NCBI RefSeq assembly: GCF_035083965.1
Contig: NC_089738.1
Span: forward strand, 9,946,734-10,010,733
Origin: Branchiostoma lanceolatum
Taxonomy: Eukaryota; Chordata; Leptocardii; Amphioxiformes; Branchiostomatidae
DNA length: 64,000 nucleotides
Reading direction: 5' to 3'
A model generated the notes under the pieces. The model was given only the letters and a program-made list of their open reading frames with translations, made no database searches and was not told the DNA's origin. The position numbers and the translations under genes were made by a program. Each line of letters starts with the position of its first letter. The stretch's first letter is position 1. Positions 46,001-59,056 of this stretch are shown piece after piece.

Positions 46001-47069
46001 ATGATAAAAACGCACATTTAAGAGGCGTTATACGTTTTGCTACAATCTTTGTTGAACTATTTTGTTTCCGTTTTTGTCGTTTACTTTCGTATAAGATATG
46101 AAGGGCGTAACAGAAAATAACGTGGTGTAAAAGCAAAGAACGAAATGTGCCTTGAAAAATATAGACTATGCATTCTTACTTTACTTCGAAGATGACACCC
46201 ATGTAACTAACTGTTATAAGAAAAGTGGCCAAGGAAGAAACGTATCAATCACACCTTGATCACACCTCACATATTGTTATTCAAACAAATAGAAAATGAA
46301 TCATTCTTACAACCAAAACAGGCAAACGTAAATATTCTCTCTTGGCTTATCAAGTTGCCGAAATTTACTATGATGCCTTAGGATGTAAAACATACATGTA
46401 AACCTGTAGCGTGCGGTAGATATCATGATTAACAGCATGGAAAACCTTGACGGAAATTGCAATCGGCAAGTGCTCTCTTGTGCAGCCATAAATAACGAAG
46501 ACGCGGAGAGAAAGGGTTCCTGAGGTAACTCCGAAGACGTGTCCTAATTTCCTGGCCTCCTTCTTTAGCATTCTCAGCACTCTTGACTCCAAGTTCCCTC
46601 ACCTTAAGCACCTTAAGGTGGTATAGATAGCAAAGCACGTCTTCAAGATAAACCTATCTCTCTAGACTTAATGTAATTTTCGCAGGCGGCCTTGATATTT
46701 TTGCAATTTGATGACACCTTCATTTGCAAACCTAGAAAAGCCATTCCAAAAAAATAAACGCTAACGGGTAGAAGCAAATATGGTAGTTTGAAATCATTCT
46801 TCGTATGTTTCTTCCAAAAATCATACTTCTGCATATTTTGCAATTTCAGCGGGTGTGTTACGCCGAATGGTGGTTATGTTGGCTTTTTACATACAAATGT
46901 TAAAACCTCCGTCTCGTATCAGCCATACGGTGATTTACACCATTCAGCCGGACGGGAGAACTAGCGCATCCCCGTCTTGTATGACAACTAACGAAAGGGT
47001 ATGTCACCCCGTAAAAAGGGCGGTATAACCCCGTGGTAGCGAAAGCACGTCGATTGATGATGGTGATGG

Positions 47070-47108
<39 letters not shown>

Positions 47109-47844
47109 CATACAGACATAGACAGATACGGATACAGGCTGTAGACCTTAATTGGTATACGTCCCCATATTTCTTTGCCATAGCAGTTCAGTGTATCGTC
47201 CACAAAATAAAGACATTAGCGAACTAGGCATATGAGAATATAAGATTGGAGTAACCACTGGAATGAAGTAAAGTACAAACCAAAAATTAAATCAACAGGA
47301 AAATACTCTTGAGTGGATTAAGCGATCGTGTTGCGCATGCGGGGAAATCAGCGCAGAGGTCTTGTAGCAGGTTAGGGAGTATTTGTTTGTGACCTGTACA
47401 GGGTAATCATTGGATACTCTTGCGTATAGCATCATCGTGAATGTAACTATAAATTGATGCTGACTGATAAATCTCTCTCTTTATCTATCTCTCTCTCTTT
47501 CCCTCTCTTTACACTGTAGTATGTTACTCGTATGTATAATGCTATACATACTAGTGTGTGTGTTTGTGAAGGTTACACATCCAGGTAAACAATATATAAG
47601 GAGAAATTCAAACTCTACAATTGGATAAAAATTCGGAGATTTATTTCCGCACGTTTCGAGTGACATCCGTCACTCTTCTTCAGCGTCACTAAAGTGTACT
47701 TTTATACAATAACAAGAAAAAACGGTTTTTACATGGCAAATCGCACAGTCATGCATAAGCGACATTGTAATGTAAAATAAGTTAGGAAGGTTCCTATGAT
47801 AAGACAACACCATAGGAAAAGTTATTGTACTAGTGCGTGTGTTT

Positions 47845-47883
<39 letters not shown>

Positions 47884-47896
47884 TATGTGTGTTTGT

Positions 47897-47950
<54 letters not shown>

Positions 47951-49695
47951 TAATATGCCATTTCAGCATGTAACTATCGTATTCCTTTCTTGTTGCACGA
48001 ACTGAGCAGCCCTTTTGTAAAAGTAAATTCCATCAAGTGTTTAGGATTCAACTGGTCACACAATTAGCATGTAGCACGTATCATGTTACACGGACATCTA
48101 GAGGACACTCATGCGGTACTTCAATCGCATATTCATAACCCTCCTAGCGGACGACATAGCGGCATTTTCCTCAAGTACAAACTACTGATTGGAAATGCTA
48201 CAACTTCATAAATAGCTGAATATCCTGACCTTTAGATTTCTTCTTTACGGTCGGTAGAAAATTATTATCCATGATCTTTAACTTTTTAACAACATTATCT
48301 ATGCGAAGCAACTGGTGCTAGTCTTAACGCCAATCAACAATTATCAGGATCATATAATTTCTGTGTTCATTATATTCTGTTTAAAGCTTGAGATTGATCC
48401 TTTCGTTTTTTAGCCTGTTTGTCACGCAAAAACATGCAAGTTTGCCAGCACATAACATGAAAAAAAAGCTCGGGGTTCCATGCTGGCAGTCATTCTTGGG
48501 CAGCGTTATTTCGTTTCTTTGGGACCCTCTCAAAACGCAGTAAATGCTCTTTCAGAGGGTTGTGCTTTCACAATTCTCTGGGGTAGCATGCCCCCGAACC
48601 CGCCTTAGAAAACGCGTCTTCAGCACTCGCTAGTCCCAAAAGTCTACAAAAGAACCCCCCAAAACAAAATCGTGACTACAGGCATGTGAATAGATTTCGC
48701 TGTGTGTTTTTTCCTGGTAACATGAGACGTTCCCCGAACGTGTCAGAGTGAATCTAGTCGCTCTTCATCCCCTGGCTCTACTTTTAAGCCGTGACAGGTG
48801 CGGGACAACAATGTACTTAGCGATAAATGGGTACGGAGGGTTCGGCGTACACAAGCAGTAATCCAATCCGCAAAATTGAAATTGGTCTCCAAGGTACCTC
48901 AATATTCTCCGCACGCCTCTCACAGTAAATAGATCCACGAGCTTAGAGAAGACCGAATCACTCAAAGGTCAAATGATGTTTATGTATACGTGTATGGTAT
49001 GCTGTTCATTCGAAGCATCATTTTGGAAGGTTACATTTATTGAGGTACATGCCATGTCGAAAAACAAAATTTTTCTTTCAAAGTCATCTCGCTCTGGGCG
49101 TTCTGATTATTAATGGTATTTGAAATAAAACAGCGCTGCGTCCTACCGTTTTAATGTCATGGTAGAATAAACAAAAATAATAAAAAAACGAAGAGAAGAA
49201 ATTGTTCAATTTACCATCCACACCAAAAGGCACGTATGGCTGCACTACCCGAATAGAAAATTTAAAAAGTAATTATACCAAATTTTCTTGGAAAACTAGA
49301 AAATCAATGCACCCGGATAGCTCTAACTTCCGAAAACGAAGCATCTTCCCTCTCCCGATGATGAAGACCGTGAAAACCATGCCTGGGTCCATTTGATAAA
49401 GAGGTGACGTTCCGTGCAGTAAGTAGAGCTGACCAATTTTCTGGTGCGATGACCTTTCCGTCATTCCAATCTCTCTCTGTGTGTTCCAAGCGTGACTACA
49501 ATAACATGGCAGGACAGCGCCCGATTCTGTAGTCATTGGGTGCCCGTATCGGACTTTATGGAATAGGGGTCTGGGTGTGTCCTCGGAGTTCTGATAACTT
49601 CATCCGTAGTCCAAACAGTTCCCCCCCTCCGAAAAGGGTAATGAAAATCTGTCCATAACTTCTTGGGTTATTCGGTTCGAGGATTAAAGCGGGTG

Positions 49696-49769
<74 letters not shown>

Positions 49770-52524
49770 AACACACACACGCGCGCAAAGTTAGGTATCA
49801 TGCCATATATAACCGTTTAATGGCCTTGCTTTCTGATTTTGAGTTGTTAGTACTTAGAGTTATCCTGATTTGCATGTTTTATTACTCCTTTGTTTGATGG
49901 TTACTACTGCATGTTATATCATTGTGAATTAATAGTGATTAGTCCATCCAGTTTATGTTAAGTTATCTTTTTTTGTATCCTGATTTGTAATGATGTGGTA
50001 AGCGATCCCTTCGAAATCAGTTGCTGATTTAACTGTAGGAACCAACCTAAAAATTCATAGATGTATAAAAACAAATGAATGAATAGATTTAAAAGTACAT
50101 TGTGTCCTGCCTCTGCTAAATATAACAACGGTTGAATTTGGACGAACACCCATCGTGTTTGACAGTCTCAATGGCCGTAAATAACTCGGTCTTTCTAAAG
50201 TTAATGATGATATGATACAGATTGATCTATCAATCGATAATGACGAACGTAAATCACAGAAGTTGGACAAAATGGCGGTCCTAAATAACGATCACCTTTA
50301 GTTCGTGATGGGCTTCCAGCATTGATCTTAAGCGAGGTGATTTCCCTCGGCACATGAGAAAAACCTGGAACTCGATATTTTAAACGTGGAAGATTGGAAA
50401 ACCTTTATTCAATCCCACTCATGTTTATCTTGATAGAAAATATAGCAAAATCATTAGGTTGAATGACCTCCTTGTCAATAATCGACTGACTTTCTGCAGG
50501 TCAAGTCTCACCTGAAATCTCGCGAGAAATGGAAGTGATCATAAGGGTCAGTTGTGATGAGATCCTTGGCAAACCTTCCTGAGAAAGTCTACCCAAGAGG
50601 AATTAGCTTAGGGATATTCTCTATACTATAGGGGATATAATCTGGACGATAACGATTATCACCCTCGCTGTACCTAGCTCTCGAGAAGATTAAATGTCAA
50701 TGTAATCCACTTTCGTACGCATGATAAAAGGAAAGACAATATTATGATATCGCTGTGGGCGATTTTGCTTTGACGGGCCAATATTCAGTTATTCAAAATT
50801 TTGATTACATCTTCTGAAGAAAAGACCAGAAAGGAGACGTGAAAAGCACATCAAGAACTCGTCACACACTTCTTTGTTCCTTTCTTGTTTCCCCTCATGC
50901 TCGAAGGGATAAAGTGTAACAATGCGGTATCTTTTGTTCATTCCACCGTTGCATTGTAGTTGGTTTCACGGAACTTGAGGAGTTCACAAATTGAGCAGTA
51001 TTTCACAGGCGCACCAACTATTTGATCGATGTAAGATTAAACGTAAAGCCAATCAGACGAAAGACAAAACAGTTGGCTTTCAAATGACTTGGCGTGGATT
51101 CAAAAGAACTGCGATTGGATCATACAAAACCTTGATTGATTATAGGGATGGTGCAATCATACTCCTGAGGGAGGGGTCTGAGAAAGGCACATCATCAGAA
51201 TAGCTTATAATCAAATATCATTACGTAAGTCGCAGTCGTTGTTATTCAGTCATTCAACAGCCTGATGATATAACATACTGGTACATATTATCTAAAGGTA
51301 TATCATACAGCTACAAACGTATAGCTAAATCTGACTCTTCACGGTTTGACCAACCAATATGGCGACTGTGACGTAACATGTAAATATCGTGTGTTTGCAC
51401 AGTTTGGTAAACCCAGGATGATAACTGAACTACCCTCACTCGTGATATTAATCACGAGATGAGGGAACGGCTCTAAATCTGCTTACATGAAATCTAGGCA
51501 TGATTCTATTACCGTGTACTTGAATAATTCAACAAGTCAAATCCCTAGAATCCTTGGTATCTAGCTTGCTATCGGCAGTGTTATGTAGGCCACCAATTGC
51601 CTTTCCTGTCCGTTTCTTTTATTGATTCAAATTTAGCCACCAAATGGTAATGTGTGACCTAGTAGTTAGTATCTAGGTAAACCAATCGTTCAAATTTCTT
51701 GTTTATCGATGTTTTCTGGTTCCTTAAGCTTTGCATTTGACATATACGTACATATACAACATAAGAAATACACGGTGGTATTGAATACAATTTTGAGGTA
51801 AAGAAATTGTAATGATTTTAAAAATACATTTATTTATTTATTGGTTTGGCTGTTCAGGTGTTCCTGGAAGGAAAACAAAAGGTAACTGTAACGTGATAGA
51901 AATAATAAGATAATTTCGCTTATGAAATAAACAAAGTAATTTATACAAGGATCACGGTTCTGATTAATTATGGTAATGATTTGGCAAGCTGATTTTGAAA
52001 GCAACGGCTTCGCAGAACAATGCCCGAACTACGCCGTTTTAAAGATAATTGTTGCATAAAAGTTACATACAGTTACAAATATTCTACACAAACATGACTT
52101 ACTTTCATAATCATAACATCAACCTCTCACTGAAATATTTTGAAATACTATTAGAATATTTAAAGGTTTCTTTAACATTGGTGTACCTTTTTGTTAACGT
52201 TGATAATCTATTGCAGTGAAAAGGTCATAACAAGGTTAAAACACAATCAAGTGTTATGGATCAAATTGGCAGTAAATGAATAATCACCAGCCATGATATA
52301 TACACAAACGATCGCTGATACCGCCATTTGTGAAGGGTTTTGGCAATGAATAATGGTGAACCATCTCCGGTAAGCGTTCGCTGAAGTAAAGACTACAGCA
52401 CGGTTTAGTACTCACCACAAGCCAGTTTTCCCCCGGCCGTAGGCAGTGCGGCTGCGGCCCTCCTACAATTGTGGCCGTTGTTGTTATTATTCGCCGTCAC
52501 AACGTAACGCTGTGTACTGCTCAT
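37093..52524 (-). CDS. SLC35F3/F4-type solute transporter
   Basis: This is a ten-helix drug/metabolite-transporter-fold protein closest to vertebrate SLC35F3 (reported thiamine carrier) and SLC35F4. Exons in transcript order are 52416-52524, 43888-44176, 43341-43560, 42241-42366, 39254-39443, 38878-38967, 37971-38083 and 37093-37206. The phases join into 416 residues. Family blocks are GSWVASTQLAQATYQ, FGEQGLTVRSFFVRAAPF, LPATDVSALYVSN, VYLLSWILLREKF, ISGIVLMSYSDGF, HALYKVLFKWLLGEA, INFGAAFTFPIFISVGI and ASLLLLLPDGWEEQ. Exon 1 is asparagine-rich and starts at the first ATG. Exon 6 uses the GTTGCAG acceptor because only that keeps the frame. The last junction uses a weak donor (GTCAGG); otherwise the protein would end 12 codons later inside a MITE. 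The first intron is 8.2 kb. Confidence 0.9.
37714..37956. mobile_element. 243-bp MITE with 9-bp target duplication abutting SLC35F exon 7
   Basis: The ends TAGCCTCCACCAGG and CCTGGTGGAGGCTA are exact inverted repeats. Imperfect pairing continues inward (attgtccaaatagggtgaat against its right-hand partner). The flanking 9-mers agaaaatcc at 37705-37713 and 37957-37965 are identical. On the minus strand the element starts 14 bases after the last base of exon 7, just past the putative donor. Confidence 0.9.
39899..39935 (-). repeat. Duplicated fragment of the start of SLC35F exon 5
   Basis: The 37 bases cctctcccaacaacc...cacctgggtg nearly repeat 39415-39450, which covers the acceptor and first codons of exon 5. 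This copy has two extra bases (gc) that break the frame. It lies within the intron between exons 4 and 5. Confidence 0.6.
40640..40930. mobile_element. Imperfect palindromic element, possibly derived from Penelope-like ends
   Basis: The outer ends attcaatatataccact and agtggtatagattgaat are inverted repeats. An inner pair (ggaacatagcgacataatatca against tgatattttgtcgctatgttcc) is nearly perfect. The right arm contains 'cactgaagaaagatattgg...catctgaaacg', which resembles the 3' terminal block of the Penelope-like element at 28630-28670. Confidence 0.6.
41046..41152. mobile_element. Short MITE of the TACTGTAAATGCA family (SLC35F intron 4)
   Basis: The left end is TACTGTAAAAGGGG. The blocks 'aaatgttcgcagtgatttt' and 'aaaaccaccgcgaacat' are inverted repeats as in the other copies. 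The right end has decayed. Confidence 0.6.
44884..44960 (-). repeat. tRNA-like sequence, probably SINE head
   Basis: On the minus strand an A-box-like TGGCGTAGTTGATTAGG is followed at tRNA distance by a B box GGTTCGAACCC. The flanking stems pair only partly, so I call it a tRNA-derived repeat rather than a functional tRNA gene. The anticodon arm is not convincing. Confidence 0.5.
47055..47109 (+). repeat. (GAT)n microsatellite
   Basis: About 18 near-perfect GAT triplets with two GGT interruptions on the left side. Confidence 0.95.
47640..47700 (-). repeat. Remnant of a Penelope-like element terminus
   Basis: 'ccgcacgtttcgagtgacatccgtcactcttcttcagcg' has the layout of the terminal block of the full element (gaaacg, an inverted short repeat, then cttcttcag) in the opposite direction. 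Only this short piece is recognisable. Confidence 0.45.
47834..47949 (+). repeat. (GT)n microsatellite
   Basis: About 115 bases of GT repeats with a few TATGT and TTTGTTC interruptions. Confidence 0.95.
49698..49786 (+). repeat. (AC)n microsatellite
   Basis: About 90 bases of AC repeats, with two 'aaacac' interruptions near the right end, followed by a short GC alternation. Confidence 0.95.
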
Positions 52525-52927
52525 GGCACAACTCCGGGCAAGACATCACAGTAACACGAAAATTGAAGGTACTGCCGACTACAACAACCTATTCGTAGTG
52601 GTGCATATCCTCCCTTTGCCCGTGCCTAATGCTCGTAGTCTCTAGTGGTCGACCAACGGATATGGAAACTCAAGCTTTCAGGAGATTGCTATCAGATCAC
52701 GGATACGCACCCCGTATTACGCGTAATAATCTCGCCTGAGATACGTGTGTGACTAACGTAAGAACGCGTCACAACACCTCCGTTACCAGGCAAATATCCC
52801 TCCGCATTAGGGCCATTTGTAATCCGATTAGCAATGACATTGGATTTGCGTTTATAGCTATATGACCTTCAAAGACAGCTGTGTTTATGGTTTATCCACT
52901 AACCCACGAAAGGACACATATTGAGAG

Positions 52928-53139
52928 TACTGTAAATGCAGAAATGTTCGCGATGGTTTTATGTTAGCGGTTTTCGCGGTAATCTCTTCGCCGTGAACTT
53001 GACACCACCGCAACATTTTTTTGCCCTCCTACTCCCTTGTCTACTATTGTCTCAAACGCGACTTAAAAACACCTCGAACATTCCATTTTCTCCCTACCAC
53101 GAAATTAAAACCACGAGAACATAAATGCATTTACAGTAT
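52928..53139. mobile_element. 212-bp MITE of the TACTGTAAATGCA family (best-preserved copy)
   Basis: The ends TACTGTAAATGCA and TGCATTTACAGTA are exact inverted repeats of 13 bp. Imperfect pairing continues inward (gttcgcgatggttttatgtt against aattaaaaccacgagaac). The centre has no coding potential. The terminal TA could be the target duplication. Confidence 0.85.
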
Positions 53140-53762
53140 ATTGTTGTGATATTTGGGTAGTGTTTGTTGACGTTAAGCCCGACACCCCCCCCCCCCGTTT
53201 TTCGTAGTGCTTCAGAACAGCTGGTTAGACAAAAATTGACAAACGAAATCAAGAGAGGCACCTTGAACTCATCTTTGTAACGAGCGGACATTGAATTAAG
53301 ATTGGCGCTTCTCTAGAGCCTCCTTACTGCTGGAAACTTAACTCACTAGCTTTATGTGCTTTCATTATTAGAGTCGTCAGGCCATGAAGTGTTCCTCTCC
53401 CGCCCTGTGGTAGGTTATACTGGGCAGATGACGCCCATCGATCGACAACGTTGTGGCGCCAATTTGGGAATCCCTCCACCCCATCTCACTATGTTACAGA
53501 ATACCAAACACTCTCAGCTACAGTCTATCACAATACAGTATGTTCACTCGAATATCATACTTTCTAACACCCTTTGTTTAAAAACAAATGATACACATGT
53601 AGGTAAAAAAACTTCCCGGCACTTTTGATCAATAGCTGACATTTCCATAAGGTTTTGTGTCCCCCGAGTGATTTGATTATTTACAACCACGAGGAAGGCG
53701 GCAATAGGTTACCCGAAAAAGCCTCATACTCAAGCTGATAAAGGTGTATGTGTGCAAGAACT

Positions 53763-53817
53763 AACCAACCAACCAACGAACCAACCAAACAACCAACCAA
53801 CTACACACACACGCACG

Positions 53818-53875
<58 letters not shown>

Positions 53876-53922
53876 AACACACACACAAAACACACACACG
53901 CACACACACATGCACACACACA
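53763..53922 (+). repeat. (CCAA)n followed by (CA)n microsatellite
   Basis: CCAA-type tetramers occupy 53763-53800. About 120 bases of CA repeats with GCAC and AAAC interruptions follow. Confidence 0.95.
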
Positions 53923-56018
53923 ATAACGAAAAATTGAAACGGTCGATTACGCCTTGCAGAGAGCTTGCAGAGACACAGACGGACCAACACGCCCTCTAAC
54001 AATTCATAACTCCCTTGGGAGTAAAGTAACAACTGTTTGATTCCCAGGGTGCACTTTCTGGCGTTGCCTCCTCTCACCGGAGACCATCTGTAGAACAGTT
54101 TCACCTGGGAACGTTTTCACCCGGCGGAAACGATATTGGACCTGCTTAATTAAAGTGTCTTCTCAACCTCATCTGTCTCTGGTGTCTGTAGATGATTGCA
54201 ATCATCAGTCTTCCTCTTCCCCCAGCCTGGCCGGGCATCAATACGAGACAGTGGGATCGATACGAGGCGGCGCGACTGTGGCATACCGCCCACGTTTGTA
54301 CCTTTCATTTCACTGATTTTTCGAAAAAGACGCCGATGTGTCTTGCTCAGAGTCAACGGAACATAAGAATTTTTTTACAATATTTGTTTACAAGTAATAC
54401 AAAATCCATCTAAAAAATACAGAATTTAATTCAATTATCTGCGCTTAAGGTTCTGATTACCGTAGTTGATATATATCTTAATTAGTAGGTATGGTAATGA
54501 GGGGCGAAACAAAAGGGACCATGGATCGAGTTTTATATGAAAATGTTTTCCACTTAGTTCTAGTAAGGTTAGGTTTTCTCTTGGCTTTTTGTATTTTAGA
54601 TTTCTAGTCTATGTTCGGGAGAATAATCAAAGCTTGTTGCAACAAAATCAAAGCTTGTTGCAACAATTATTATTTTGGATTCGCTTGAAGTTAATTTGAC
54701 TTCAATAGGTTGGTTGATTCTACTATGACCTTGATAATACGCTTGTCTTGCTTGCTGAATACTTGTATGTTGATACGTTGTTCTATGTATATAAACATGG
54801 TGAGAATTGATCACCATTCTTTCACCGGCGCCATTTTGAAATTGCATAAATGGATGGCCTAAAGACGCCGGAAGTAATGGGCACCATTCCTCATACTGTA
54901 CCTGACGGAAACCGTTGGAACTCAGTACGGAAACACGTTTGATGGAACACAATCAATCGTTCGCAGCAAACCTGCTGCATCGTCAGTTAGTCTATATCTT
55001 AATACTGTATGTCTTCCATTTTGATGTCCTGATATTGCATTTCATCTTTTAAAAATGATTGCGAGAATTGCATTCTAGCTCTATGTTGTCTGTAGGAAAC
55101 TTAAGGTTGAAATTCGGTCAAATGTTCCTTTTTCTAGTAGGTACCTGGAGAAAATGGGGGTGGTTGCATTCACATGACTGTGACGTCAGTATTGTCCGCC
55201 ATGTTGGGTGGTTAAACTAGTAAATTGCCAGGTACATTCGAATTTGTGGATGCAATTACAGTGACGCAGTTATGACGGCATGCACATTCAAGTTTTTATT
55301 TCTTACTCTTTTAGGTTTTACTAACCGACATTGCGACTGTGGCTTCATGTGCAAATTATGAGAATGACAAAAAGGAATATTTTCATGCATTGGTCGTCAG
55401 ACGGTGCGATGTTATATTTCCCATGTAGTTCTCTAACATAGACGTGATCAATTTTTCATCGGATCTAGAATGAGATCCGGATCAGGGATTGTGCACCGGA
55501 CATTTGAGGGGAAACAGTGTCGTCTGCAAGATCCTCAGACTGATACTCACTGCGCATGCTTAGATCAGCCTGTCAGACCATTGGAATCACCTGCTTTCAG
55601 ACAAAGGAATAACCAAAGGTGCTGACTTCTAAGACCTAGACCTCATATCAAAGAATACGACGATTCGTGGGAATGCCTGTCGTTGATATATGTATGTATT
55701 CCTGACAGCTAGTGGCAAGTTACGACTTTTTAGTTGTGTGACACAGAATATGTTTAACGAAGAAAAATACGGGCTACAGGTGTCTCAAAATTGATTTATT
55801 TCGTAATCCATTTTCTCGGTGACACAAATGAATTCCATTAACCGTAGAAGATGAATGATATGTAAGGCTCCCTCCCGGCAACATTGAGTTTGTGCCGTGC
55901 CCTCAAATGACTCTAAACATGATATTGCCCAAGAGATACTCGTCAAATCTCGTCTTACTTGGCTAAGTTTCAGCCCAACTAATCAAAGAAAAACAACCTT
56001 CGAAGGGCAAACTAAGGG

Positions 56019-56475
56019 TATATACGGACTGTAAAATAAGCTTATTGAGAACTTGGCTCTAGGTAGCAAACGTAATAAAAACATAAGGAACATATGACCG
56101 TTTCAGGTCATAATAATAAATCAAGGGACCGTAAAAAGGTGTTATTGCTCAAACATCAGATTGTAAGAAGAGATAAGACGTTAGATATTTTTACAGGTTT
56201 CTAAGACTTGGCAGCAATATAGTGTTTTTGAGTTAAAATCCAGGTGTATATACGGACTATAAAATTAGCTCCTTGAGAACTTGGCTCTAGGTACAAAACA
56301 GCATAAACATCAGCAACATGTCAGCGGTTCCTTGTCGTAAGAATAAATCAAGAGACCGTAAAACGTGCAAATGGTCAAACATCAGATTACAAAAAGAGAT
56401 ACGGCGTTAGATATCTTACAGGTTCTTAAGACGTTGCAGCGATAAGTTGTTGTAGAGCTAGAATCTACGTTGAGG
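56019..56475 (+). repeat. Tandem duplication of a 228-bp unit
   Basis: Units start at 56019 and 56247, each beginning tatatacggact. They share in order 'ttgagaacttggctctaggta', 'aataaatcaag', 'gaccgtaaaa', 'caaacatcagatt', 'gcgttagatat'-like and 'ttacaggtt' blocks. Divergence is visible throughout, so the duplication is not recent. Confidence 0.85.
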
Positions 56476-58145
56476 AGGTCAATATCGATGGCGTTTGGTG
56501 CAGTGGGTCGATGACGTGATAGATAGGTATTGTTAATACTATCATGTTATGTATGTTATTTACGGTTCACAGTTGATGGATGATCTTGGTTAAGGTGTGC
56601 ACATTCTGGGCACGTAGGCGACTTTGTATCAGTTACATGTCTCATGCGTTAGGGACGGAAATTAAAGGGTGTGATTGTAGCCAGATGTACTTGAGTCTGC
56701 TTCCTGTCTTTGCTGCTATGGTATAAGTAACGCAATGTGTGACTTCTTGCCAGAGACATGGTCGAAGTAGGTAAAGTAGGTAAAGACATAAAAGCCATAA
56801 TGGAGATGAAGGATATACGACCAGGACATAGATTTGTTTCAATCAAAAGAGCAATGTCAGCGCGTCTATGTATGCCATCTACCACATGTGCACATAGTGT
56901 TCAGATTTTTAAAAAGTGAAATATGAAGAAGTCTTTTTTTGGACAAAGTTTAGTAGAATCTGCGGTACTCCCTTTGCAATGACTAAAAACCAGCAGCTTC
57001 ATTTTTGTTATGAATCTTTCATTGATGATAGATAGATGTTATAATAATGTTTCATTATTGATATCTTTCAATATAAATCATTTATCTTGATAACTGTGTT
57101 TTGTCTACTGAAAAACAAAAGCGTGCACGTCCTCTTTCCGATGGATTGTATGTTGTGACTTTTAAAGACATATCAGCGACCCTGTCACATCTAAAGCAAG
57201 GTCAATACATCTCACAAAGGCAACAGAAGAAAAACGTTTATCTAAACAAATCTACGTCCCCAAGGATATACCATTACAGATCCTTGATGAAACCCCTTGA
57301 GGCTGCTCTACTAATAGGTTGTTTAGGTTGAACTTCGCTATCGTCTTATTAGAGCAGAATGTAACAAATTGGAGCTCAATTCACCGTAATGCCTCAGACG
57401 CAAACTGAAACGAATCGAATTGCGAGGTAATTACATGTAGGATGGTGAACTTCAGAGTTCGTTGCACTTGCACTTGAAATCAGTGACGCATCAGGATTCG
57501 AAATTTTCCGGTGGAGTCATGATCAGGTTGTGATAGCAGATGATTGATACTGCTTAACGAGAGAATTGAACTGGGAACGAACGTTTCGGGGTTAAGGTGA
57601 ATTTACATTTTCCACGACTAATGGGGCAATTTGGGAATGAAATATCTTTATTGCTGTCTCCTCTAATTGTTTTGCCGAGCTAAATCCAACGTTTGCTCGC
57701 GTGGGATATGGTATCGTTACCTTAATATCAGTTTACAACGTCGTAATCAGAACAAATGACTACTTCCGTCTCCACGACTCTAAGTTACAGCAATTTATTC
57801 AGCTTCATTGCTAGCTAATATCTAGTCGCAACGGTAAATCAAATGGTATTAGTGATCATTCGCTTGTCAAATATTTGCAAGGGTGTTTTGTGCCACATCT
57901 CTTCAACGCTAAATGCCCCTGTTTCAAAAGATACGTCTTAAGCAATTGATTATCTTTTTTTTCCAAGAATCTGAATGGTGTAATACTCGTAGAAGTCACG
58001 TACCGGAAGGATGGACTGTTGCCAAAGTTTCGCTTAATTGCTCTTAAGGGCCTTAAGTATCCCAGAGTACCGAAAGCCGTAGCAATAGTACCCCAGTGGT
58101 GCATTTGATATATAAGATATAAGAAAGGGGAATAACATAGGAACT

Positions 58146-58255
58146 TAATGAAGAAATAAACTATTCTCCATCGCATAGGGTTTGACTCAACGGTCGACGT
58201 CAGTTCCGTTGAGTAAAATCCTTTGCGCTGTAGAGAATACCTTATTTCTTCATTA
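58146..58255. mobile_element. 110-bp palindromic MITE
   Basis: The arms taatgaagaaataa...tattctc and gagaata...ttatttcttcatta are inverted repeats, extended inward to 'gactcaacgg'/'ccgttgagta'. The loop contains 'tcgacgtc'. The terminal TA could be the target duplication. Confidence 0.8.
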
Positions 58256-59056
58256 TGTAATTCATCAACTCGATATGAACTTTTGTGCTAATATGAAATA
58301 GGAACATATTCCCTTTATATTCATTACCATAAGATGTTCATCATGTATGGCTATATGTAGTATGATAGCAATTGGATTTTTGGCCAACGATCTAGTGGGT
58401 ATTTTTGGATGGTGAGATTGCTCAGGGCAAGAGGTGATTTTTAAAATTTACTGGAAAAAATCTCATCAAGTCACAGACATGAACGTAAGACTCTGGTAAG
58501 GCATCCTCTGTGAAATATTGAAACATAAGCATATCTACTTTTCAACTAGGACTACCAATCAATATTAGGTCCACCCCTTTCCTATGTGGAGTTCATTCGA
58601 ATAACCCTCATTCGTTATTTTCAGCGCCATTGTTATTGATTTTGGTAGCTTTAGAAAGTACAAATTCCTTGTCGGTAGTTTTGATCCATAGGATTTTAGA
58701 CTGGACACGTTTGATCCATCCTAGTGTGCAGTATAGGTGATTTCTAATCTGTATGCTTCATAAGAGAGAAAAAAATATGACAAACTGTCACGCTAAGAGC
58801 TAACACTTTGTACACGCTAAGAGCTAAGACTTTGTACACGTTCCACTTTGAAAAAAAACTGTTCGTCTCGACAAATGGCTTGCATATGGTAAGAAATCAA
58901 AGCGATGCGATTTACCGACTCTGTGTGATATCTGAAGCATTGGGGACAACGTCTGTTCTATTCGTAGCTTTTTATGCCTCACCTTTTTACAGGTTTGCGA
59001 TAGCAAAACCTGTTCTGTTTTTGCATCCAAGGATGGGGGCGGCCATGTTGGATGTG

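Larger units (their letters stand above)
44177..52415. other. First intron of the SLC35F-type gene, repeat-rich
   Basis: This 8.2-kb intron holds a tRNA-like element (44884-44960), direct repeats of 'caggtggttgc' around 45529-45630, four microsatellites and a Penelope-like end remnant (47640-47700). The segments 44250-44480 and 46850-47040 look like dispersed repeats. Open frames at 45072-45390 are open on both strands and show no family. No additional exon fitting the transporter was seen. Confidence 0.6.
52525..58145. other. Region upstream of the SLC35F-type gene, no gene recognised
   Basis: The promoter of the minus-strand transporter must lie near 52525-52900; no TATA box was evident. 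Further right are a MITE (52928-53139), a microsatellite (53763-53922) and a 228-bp tandem duplication (56019-56475). Open frames at 54596-54952 and 57101-57331 have no recognisable domain and no splice partners. Confidence 0.5.

Noticed and set aside
47834-47969. Histidine/threonine-repeat protein
   Set aside because: It is a translation of a (GT)n microsatellite. The same applies to the open frames over 46988-47181, 49556-49801 and 53730-54104.
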